Assembly (NCBI GenBank): GCA_017409825.1
Contig: JAFQRZ010000004.1
Coordinates: forward strand, 23,940 to 87,939
Reading direction: 5' to 3'
Source of the DNA: Agathobacter sp.
GTDB lineage: Bacteria; Bacillota; Clostridia; Lachnospirales; Lachnospiraceae
DNA: 64,000 bases
The position numbers and the translations under genes are program-made. This document shows positions 59,995-64,000 of the stretch, piece after piece (position 1 is the stretch's first letter; every line of letters begins with the position of its first letter). The notes beneath the pieces are model-generated. The model was not told the origin of the DNA. It saw nothing but the letters and a program-made list of their open reading frames with translations, and did not search any database.

Positions 59995-61416
59995 CTATGC
60001 TTCATGAAGTTTGGACAATAAACATACCGTCTCCACATGTCCCGTATGTGGGAACTGGTCTACTGCTCTCACCTTTTTCAGCTCATAACCACCATCGCAA
60101 AGAATGCGCAAATCCCTTGCAAGTGTCGCAGAATCGCAGCTTACATACACGATACGTTTTGGCTGCATTTTAAGCATCGTGTCAAGACATGCCTCGTCAC
60201 AGCCTTTTCGTGGTGGGTCGACTACGATAACATCTGGTGTGAGCATCGCGTTGGCGTCCTCAGTTCCTTTACCTGCTGCTACATCGCGTTTCAAATTCTC
60301 ATAGAACTCTGGCAAAACTTCTTCCGCCTTACCCACGAAAAATTCTGCATTCTCAATCCCATTTATCTTCGCATTGTTTTTTGCATCTTCAATCGCCTGT
60401 GGTACGATTTCTACGCCATAAACCTTCTTCGCCTTTTGAGCTAAGAAAAGAGAAATCGTTCCAATCCCACAATAAAGGTCCCAAACATATTCCTCACCGG
60501 TAAGCTCCGCGTAGTCTAATGCCGTGCTATACAGCTTTTCTGTCTGCACTGGATTTACCTGATAGAAAGATTGCGGTGAAATACGATATGCAACACTTCC
60601 TAAATAATCCGTAATATAAGCCTGTCCCCAGATACACTCTGTCACATCACCCAAAATCACATTTGTGTTTTTGGTATTTATGTTGATAGAAATAGACGTC
60701 ATACCGTCCATCTTTTCCAAACGTGCAATCAAATCTGCCTGTGCAGGGAGTGTTCGCCCATTGATAATCAAACACACCATGATCTCTTTGGTGGTAAATC
60801 CAAAACGAAGCAGCACGTGACGAAGTAAGCCTTTTCCTGTGGTTTCATCATAAGCTGTAACGCCATTTGCAAGCATCCATTCCTTCACCGCCTCCAAAAT
60901 AGGTGCGTTCTCTTCTACCCCCAAAAGGCAGTCATCCACTGGGATAATACTATGTGTTCTCGCCACATAAAATCCAGCTACTAAGTTCCCATCCTTGTCC
61001 ATCCCTACTGGAAACTGAGCTTTATTTCGATAGCGGAATGGTGTTTCCATTCCTACAATTGGAAGCATTTTCGCATCAATTTCTTCTGCCGAGAAACCGC
61101 CGATACGAATCAGATTTCCACGCACCTTATCCTGCTTAAATTCTAACTGTTTTTCATAAGAAAGTGCCTGGACCTGACAGCCGCCACATCTTCTATGATG
61201 CGGGCATTTCGGTTCCACACGAAAAGTGGAAGGAGTTAATACCTCTTCCACTCTTGCATATCCATAATTCTTTTTTAGTTTCGTTGCACGAGCACGGATC
61301 ACATCACCGATCAATGCATCCTTTACAAAAAACGTCATGCCATCGTAATGGCCGATGCCTTCTCCATCCACACCCATGTCTGTGATTTCCAAATCGAAAA
61401 TATCATTTTTCTTCAT
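59995..61416 (-). CDS. rlmD: 23S rRNA (uracil-C5)-methyltransferase RlmD/RumA family
   Basis: 473 residues. A TRAM OB-fold lies at residues 1-60, the [4Fe-4S] cysteines in CPHHRRCGGCQVQAL (with a fourth cysteine later), and the C-terminal Rossmann methyltransferase (YVWDLYCGIGTISLFLAQKA, VVDPPRKGCDEAC) ends in the catalytic motif VSCDSATLARDL. It methylates a uridine of 23S rRNA. The protein stops at a TAG after KLHEA; the frame beyond contains a remnant of the C-terminal extension common in related organisms. It is the last gene of a minus-strand run after yhaM, with a 29-base gap. Confidence 0.95.
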   Translation of the reverse strand: MKKNDIFDLEITDMGVDGEGIGHYDGMTFFVKDALIGDVIRARATKLKKNYGYARVEEVLTPSTFRVEPKCPHHRRCGGCQVQALSYEKQLEFKQDKVRGNLIRIGGFSAEEIDAKMLPIVGMETPFRYRNKAQFPVGMDKDGNLVAGFYVARTHSIIPVDDCLLGVEENAPILEAVKEWMLANGVTAYDETTGKGLLRHVLLRFGFTTKEIMVCLIINGRTLPAQADLIARLEKMDGMTSISININTKNTNVILGDVTECIWGQAYITDYLGSVAYRISPQSFYQVNPVQTEKLYSTALDYAELTGEEYVWDLYCGIGTISLFLAQKAKKVYGVEIVPQAIEDAKNNAKINGIENAEFFVGKAEEVLPEFYENLKRDVAAGKGTEDANAMLTPDVIVVDPPRKGCDEACLDTMLKMQPKRIVYVSCDSATLARDLRILCDGGYELKKVRAVDQFPHTGHVETVCLLSKLHEA

Positions 61417-61445
61417 AATTTTCTCTTTCTAAAAAACCTACGAAA

Positions 61446-62396
61446 TTATTTCTCGGAACTAGTTCTACGAACATTTGTCTCCAACAAACGATTATATCCC
61501 TGCCACTCTAAATTATTTTCTGGAACTGCATTTAAGATTTCTTTCATCGTTTCCATCTTGGCATCCAGATTATCTGCAAAGCTTAGACAAAGCGCTTCAA
61601 CCAAGGCTGGCTTCTTTGGTGAGCCGAACTCCAATTCTCCATGGTGTGCCAAAATACAATGCTTGAGTTCATTTGCAAGTGTCACCGGAAAATCTTCTAT
61701 CTGTCGAATCTGATCATTAATCATCTCCACTCCCATGACGATATGACCAAGGAGATTTCCTGCATCAGTGTAATCATTTTCTGGGAAGGTCGACAATTCT
61801 TTCAACTTTCCAACATCATGAAACAATGCTGCCGTAAGCAGTAAATCGCGATTTAGAATAGCATACTGCTTTGCAAAGAAATCACAGTTTCTCGTCACAC
61901 TTAAGGTATGCTCTAATAACCCCCCTACAAATCCATGATGTACGCTCTTTGCCGCAGAATGAAATTTGAATTTTTTCTCAAATGCTGCGTTGTCAAAAAA
62001 AGCGTGTAGCAGTTTACTATAATATGGATTCTTAATCGAGTTTATGTAACCCATCAACTCCACAAACATACCATCGATATCATATTCGCTGACTGGAAGA
62101 TAATCACTTGGATTGTATTCGCCCTCTGTCGCGATTCTTGCACGTTTAATAGAAAGCTGTGGACTGCCATTGTAAATCGATACATCACCTGTAATGTACA
62201 CATAATCCATTACATCGAAATCATCGATTCCAACAGAGCCTGGATCCCATATTTTAGAATCAATAGTTCCAGTCTTATCCTGTAAAATTACGATATCATA
62301 AGGCTTACCCGCTTTGGTAAGTGCTGCCTGTTTAAACTTGCAAAGATACACATCATTGATGCGTTCTCCCTCTCGAAAACTTTCAATATATTTCAT
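61446..62396 (-). CDS. yhaM: 3'-5' exoribonuclease YhaM family
   Basis: 316 residues. An N-terminal OB-fold (residues 1-90, beginning MKYIESFREGERINDVYLCK) is followed by an HD domain with HHGFVGGLLEHTLSVTRNC and AALFHDVGKL, the two metal-binding halves. YhaM degrades RNA or single-stranded DNA from the 3' end. The frame extends to 62429, but the ATG at 62394-62396 has GGAGG upstream. It follows the HtrA-like gene by 13 bases on the same strand. Confidence 0.93.
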   Translation of the reverse strand: MKYIESFREGERINDVYLCKFKQAALTKAGKPYDIVILQDKTGTIDSKIWDPGSVGIDDFDVMDYVYITGDVSIYNGSPQLSIKRARIATEGEYNPSDYLPVSEYDIDGMFVELMGYINSIKNPYYSKLLHAFFDNAAFEKKFKFHSAAKSVHHGFVGGLLEHTLSVTRNCDFFAKQYAILNRDLLLTAALFHDVGKLKELSTFPENDYTDAGNLLGHIVMGVEMINDQIRQIEDFPVTLANELKHCILAHHGELEFGSPKKPALVEALCLSFADNLDAKMETMKEILNAVPENNLEWQGYNRLLETNVRRTSSEK

Positions 62397-62409
62397 ACTT
62401 CCTCCACCA

Positions 62410-63642
62410 TTATTCCTGCAACACACCAATGGTAACTACGCATGTTACATCATAATATTCATTTCCATTTTGTCTCTTTACGGATATTTCACAAGTCGTA
62501 CCCGGTATCAACTGTGCAATCTTTTCACTGAACATCGCATCTGTCATCATTGCATCTCCATTGATATGTGTAATGACATCTCCATTCTGCAATCCCGCTT
62601 TCATCGCAGGAGAATCCGCTACCACTTCTTTGATAAACACACCTTTTGGAATATCGTAATCTTCTGAAATATCATCTGTCACAGTAGAAATGTATAAACC
62701 CACATACGGTATGTCTTTTCCATTTCTCAAGTTCGAAATAATACCATTGATTTCATCAATCGCTACCGCAGTTAAGGTACTTACATCCTGTGAACCACTA
62801 AACGCCTGAATTACCATACCGATGACTTCACCATTAGTATTAATCAACACACCACTGCCATTTTTGCTGGCAACAATATCTGTAGTATATACCGAATAAT
62901 TTTTATCCTTCGTCATTACTTCATTTTCTACCGAAGTAATATTACCTGTCAAAATCGAATAGTTCGTTCCAAGCGGACTACCTAGCGCAATTACCAAAGC
63001 ACCATTATTTACTGTACTGGTACTGCTCATTTTTGCAACCATAATTGCTCGTTTCGTTTCTAATTTCAGTTGCCTTTTTTCCACCGTCAAAATAGCAATC
63101 CCTGTATTCGCATCATACTTAAACATCGTAGCTTCTGCACCTGTACCATCTACAAACGAAATACGAATATGTGCTGCGTCTGCAATAATTTTACGCTCTG
63201 TTAAAATATAGATATAATTATTGTCTTCCGAAATAATAACACCAGACCCCTGCCCCTCTGTTTCAAAGTTATTGGTGGTCCAATCGGCTTCATTTTCCAT
63301 TTTGGTAACCATGACAATCGATTTATTCACATGATTACCAATACGATATAACTCATCCTGCAAGGTCTGGTAATCATCTAGCGACAGATTGAAATCTGGT
63401 GGCAGAATAATACTGTTCCCCTGCTGCTCTGTTTCCTGTGTAGCATCTTCCTGCTCTGTATCATCCTGTGTGCTTATCATTTCGTTTTCTTCTGGTTTGA
63501 GAATCAGTGGTGCTGCTATCGCCAAAATAATACACACAACGAATGCAAACACAAGACCACACAAAGCTGCTACGCCCACCTTCATCGCCAATTTTCTTTT
63601 ACTTATCGGTTTTTCCTTAATCTTTTCTCGTATGAATTCCAT
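62410..63642 (-). CDS. HtrA-like PDZ protein with degenerate protease triad
   Basis: 410 residues: N-terminal membrane helix (about 18-47), acidic linker, chymotrypsin-like region (about 100-290) and C-terminal PDZ domain (about 300-395). The catalytic histidine of NHHV is replaced (TERK), the catalytic aspartate of TDLAVL is glycine (TGIAIL), and the serine region reads NGSGVL in place of GNSGGP. It is therefore probably an inactive scaffold or substrate-binding pseudoprotease. The ATG at 63640-63642 has AGAGGG upstream. It starts the operon with yhaM and rlmD. Confidence 0.9.
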   Translation of the reverse strand: MEFIREKIKEKPISKRKLAMKVGVAALCGLVFAFVVCIILAIAAPLILKPEENEMISTQDDTEQEDATQETEQQGNSIILPPDFNLSLDDYQTLQDELYRIGNHVNKSIVMVTKMENEADWTTNNFETEGQGSGVIISEDNNYIYILTERKIIADAAHIRISFVDGTGAEATMFKYDANTGIAILTVEKRQLKLETKRAIMVAKMSSTSTVNNGALVIALGSPLGTNYSILTGNITSVENEVMTKDKNYSVYTTDIVASKNGSGVLINTNGEVIGMVIQAFSGSQDVSTLTAVAIDEINGIISNLRNGKDIPYVGLYISTVTDDISEDYDIPKGVFIKEVVADSPAMKAGLQNGDVITHINGDAMMTDAMFSEKIAQLIPGTTCEISVKRQNGNEYYDVTCVVTIGVLQE

Positions 63643-63681
63643 AAAATCCCTCTTGTATTCTAACGACAATATACCAATCTT

Positions 63682-63710
63682 ATTATATTGTCATTTCTAG
63701 CTGCTTGCAA
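63682..63710 (-). promoter_or_regulatory. Promoter of the HtrA-like/yhaM/rlmD operon
   Basis: On the minus strand, TTGCAA (63705-63710) and TATAAT (63682-63687) are 17 bases apart, about 40 bases before the HtrA-like ATG. Confidence 0.78.
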
Positions 63711-64000
63711 GCATTTAATTCGCATGACCGTGGGATACAAATTCCGATTTGCCGCCGCCTTTTCTTCATGCTTTGAAATATATTTTTCTATGTATCGTGG
63801 ATGCATTTTCGAACCTTTAGGGAAAACGCTTAAATTTCTTGAAACACAATTACTGCTTAAGTTTTATGTCTTTCAACCATTTTACTATCTGCGAAGTATG
63901 CTCCGATGTGGGAAAGACACTGGTACATCCTTTCCTAGCATCTCTAAGTACGGCATCTTTATATAGTTGATATTACATGTGCATACTCGAAACTCCGCAC
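63711..64000. other. No supportable gene
   Basis: This 290-base stretch to the window end holds only broken or low-quality frames on both strands (the longest, on the plus strand, has no ribosome-binding site and no recognisable family). It may contain the 3' end of a gene lying outside the window, but nothing can be supported. Confidence 0.6.

Noticed and set aside
63688-63966. A 92-codon plus-strand frame at the window end
   Set aside because: It runs through the promoter of the HtrA-like operon, has no ribosome-binding site and no recognisable family; it is probably a shadow of noncoding sequence.
1-64000. CRISPR arrays, rRNA, intact insertion sequences or prophage
   Set aside because: No regularly spaced direct repeats, no rRNA-like segments, and no transposase or integrase frames were seen; only the small 57-59.6 kb patch suggests mobile DNA.

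Overview
The window looks like a chromosomal segment of a low-GC anaerobic Firmicute, most likely a member of the Lachnospiraceae (Clostridia). The signs are family-specific small proteins (DUF4250, DUF6472-, DUF6465- and DUF6106-like), a type III glutamine synthetase, a two-component SufB/SufC Fe-S system, an hprK/rapZ/whiA/HPr cluster, an oxygen-sensitive 4Fe-4S aldo/keto reductase, and low-GC codon use. Most genes are on the minus strand. There are two tRNA genes, no rRNA, no CRISPR array and no intact insertion sequence.

Layout by coordinate. 1-6.6 kb: a minus-strand run of carboxy-terminal protease, VanZ-like protein, prfB, a zinc-ribbon membrane protein, an SPFH/zinc-ribbon protein, an ACT-domain protein and homoserine dehydrogenase (cut by the window edge). 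6.6-9.4 kb: PucR-type regulator, ftsE, ftsX. 9.5-15.9 kb: YitT membrane protein, a WecG/TagA-like glycosyltransferase, an SH3-NlpC/P60 wall hydrolase, RidA, CvfB, acyl-ACP thioesterase, tRNA-Gln and YigZ. 16-22 kb: class A penicillin-binding protein (+), glutamine synthetase III, class II aldolase. 22.1-32.3 kb: a long colinear block ftsH-uvrC-hprK-aminopeptidase-murB-rapZ-whiA-HPr-like-lipid kinase. 32.4-34 kb: two small family proteins and a WYL regulator. 34.1-37.2 kb: a plus-strand three-gene flavoprotein operon (GlpA-like, NAD/FAD oxidoreductase, DUF1667). 37.4-43 kb: murI, a zinc-ribbon/HTH protein, SufB/SufC, a membrane protein, glycogen debranching enzyme. 43.1-50.9 kb: tRNA-Phe, a lysine-rich DUF6465-like protein, a second HPr-like protein, a large exported protein with a degenerate C39-like tail, a proline-rich protein, a GH31 glucosidase, a DMT transporter and an SH3 protein. 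50.9-56.9 kb: pyruvate kinase, hybrid histidine kinase, a helical hypothetical protein, aldo/keto reductase. 57-59.9 kb: a small accessory patch (ORF6N-PLD-like fusion, truncated XRE-like fragment, methyltransferase, GNAT, an orphan 35-codon gene). 60-63.7 kb: rlmD, yhaM and an HtrA-like protein lacking its triad residues.

How the parts fit together: many genes belong to envelope growth (FtsEX, Ctp protease, NlpC/P60, class A PBP, MurB, MurI, FtsH, WecG-like, VanZ) and to carbon/nitrogen control (HprK with two unusual HPr-like proteins, RapZ, aldolase, pyruvate kinase, GS III, debranching enzyme, GH31).

The most unusual signal is a family of three long hairpins, downstream of glnA, fba and the 54.9 kb gene. 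Their stems differ, but they share a conserved 23-nt apical sequence that can itself fold, and they lie in the same sense relative to the upstream gene. Other points worth a look are a DnaA-box cluster away from dnaA, a WalR-like box at the wall-hydrolase promoter, a probably leaderless wecG-like mRNA, a scar of a deleted RlmD C-terminal domain, and a 35-codon gene with its own promoter and terminator.
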